A stretch of 64,000 nt of DNA from Membranipora membranacea. Taxonomy: Eukaryota; Bryozoa; Gymnolaemata; Cheilostomatida; Membraniporidae. The stretch covers positions 12,894,001 through 12,958,000 of the forward strand of contig OU612068.1 of the NCBI GenBank assembly GCA_914767715.1. The letters run 5' to 3'. Both the position numbers and the translations under genes were made by a program. Below, one piece after another: positions 63,577 to 64,000 of this stretch; position 1 is the stretch's first letter, and each line of letters starts with the position of its first letter. The notes under the pieces are model-generated. The model saw only the letters and a program-made list of their open reading frames with translations. It was not told the DNA's origin and ran no database searches.

Positions 63577-64000
63577 CAGCATTGAAAAATAAAAACTCTG
63601 TTGGATTCTTATCAAACTCCGACCAGTTCAAGCTCTTATTGGCCTCATTCAAACTGCAGAATATTGGAATCCTCTGATTAACTGGTGGGTCATAACGCTG
63701 ACTTGAAGTTTCAAAAATTATACCAAGGGAGGGTATCACGGTTTTTTTTCGCAGAGATCAAAAAATAGATTCACTTCAAACCTACCTCATAGGGAGGAGC
63801 AACTCCTGCTCATCTTGAATCTGCAAACCGTTTGGCTCTGCGGCTTTTCACTCTCCGTCAGCGTCCGTTTTAATTAGGGTCACTTTTGCTAAAAAAAAAC
63901 ATGCCAAACGGCAGCATTGAAAAATAAAAACTCTGTTGGATTCTTATCAAACTCCGACCAGTTCAAGCTCTTATTGGCCTCATTCAAACTGCAGAATATT

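Larger units (their letters stand above)
1..64000. repeat. 335-bp satellite DNA array, about 190 monomers
   Basis: The entire window is one tandem repeat. Using the CTAAAAAA landmark as unit start, complete units run from 262 to 63,888 with a partial unit on each side. Nearly every step is exactly 335 bp. The net length deficit over 190 units is 23 bp, fully accounted for by a few small indels (two 332-bp units, one 315-bp unit, some plus or minus 1-bp changes). All units point the same way, and no inversion, spacer or inserted element is visible. Most monomers in the right two-thirds differ from the consensus at only a few positions. Long homogeneous arrays of this kind are typical of eukaryotic heterochromatin; that placement is inference, since no flank is present. 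The family is not one I recognise. Confidence 0.98.
18326..64000. repeat. Homogenised sub-array, A/B haplotype mosaic
   Basis: About 136 units, most differing from consensus at 0-3 sites. The main polymorphism is a linked pair 63 bp apart: haplotype A has CGCCGAGATC with CATCTCGA, haplotype B has CGCAGAGATC with CATCTTGA. B-type CGCA units lie near 19.53, 20.20, 21.53, 24.22, 25.22, 27.57, 28.57, 29.58, 29.91, 31.59, 34.27, 37.28, 38.29, 40.63, 41.31, 42.31, 43.32, 45.33, 46.33, 48.34, 51.02, 51.70, 53.70, 56.71, 57.38, 58.05, 58.39, 59.06, 59.73, 60.40, 61.07, 61.40, 62.75 and 63.75 kb. None occurs left of 19.5 kb, so B arose or arrived within this layer. Confidence 0.9.

Noticed and set aside
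262-63739. A 61-codon minus-strand open frame in nearly every unit (beginning xIPSLGIIFETSSQ, for example 63,219-63,404)
   Set aside because: Its first codon is GTG (bases CAC at 63,402-63,404 on the plus strand), which is not a normal eukaryotic start. It recurs only because the DNA repeats. The unit length is not a multiple of three, changes are not biased to silent sites, and single-base tract changes or a stop-removing GCTT variant are tolerated. No domain is recognisable.
1-64000. CRISPR array
   Set aside because: The repeat is a full 335-bp tandem unit with no short repeat/unique spacer structure.
1-64000. Tandem copies of a transposon or rDNA spacer subrepeats
   Set aside because: There are no terminal inverted repeats, target-site duplications, LTR motifs, reverse transcriptase or transposase fragments, and no rRNA sequence in the window.
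1-64000. tRNA, small RNA or promoter elements within the unit
   Set aside because: I saw no cloverleaf, A/B box pair at proper spacing, or recognisable promoter; T8 followed by C could resemble a Pol III terminator but has no gene before it.

Overview
The whole 64,000-base window is one head-to-tail satellite DNA array. The unit is 335 bp, and about 190 complete monomers lie between positions 262 and 63,888, with a partial unit at each end. All units have the same orientation. I found no unique sequence, transposon, RNA gene, CRISPR array or credible protein gene. A long homogeneous array of a ~335-bp unit (about twice a nucleosome repeat) points to eukaryotic heterochromatin, centromeric, pericentromeric or subtelomeric. 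I do not recognise the family and cannot name the organism. The consensus unit is 41.5% G+C (139 of 335, counted by hand at 63,219-63,553) and has 12 CpG sites, one PstI site, an A9 tract and a T8 tract.

Layout, left to right. (1) 1-4,924 is the most divergent part: 332-bp units with a shortened A tract, a 315-bp unit with a 21-bp deletion at 3,943-4,257, and a diagnostic TTCGCTTC variant that changes to TTCACTTC from about 5.1 kb onward. (2) 4,925-8,945 holds two copies of the same run of variant monomers that differ by two whole monomers. (3) 8.8-13.3 kb is a three-monomer higher-order repeat with a 1,005-bp period. (4) 13.3-18.3 kb has its own variants and a clear 1,005-bp tandem duplication at about 16.3-18.3 kb. 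(5) 18.3-64 kb is highly homogenised. It is a mosaic of two haplotypes, here called A (CGCCGAGATC with CATCTCGA) and B (CGCAGAGATC with CATCTTGA). Multi-kilobase segments recur at offsets of 34, 39, 41 and 52 monomers. From 56.5 to 61.5 kb, A and B nearly alternate, which looks like an emerging 670-bp dimer.

There are no interacting genes to describe. The information in the window is its record of satellite evolution: unequal exchange, segmental amplification, patchy gene conversion, microhomology deletion, homopolymer slippage and apparent decay at CpG sites. A 61-codon open frame repeats in almost every unit on the minus strand. It starts at GTG, and I reject it as a gene. The window begins and ends inside the array, so neither boundary is visible. 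Because the long-range duplicates lie about 11-17 kb apart, assembly error should be excluded before they are interpreted biologically.
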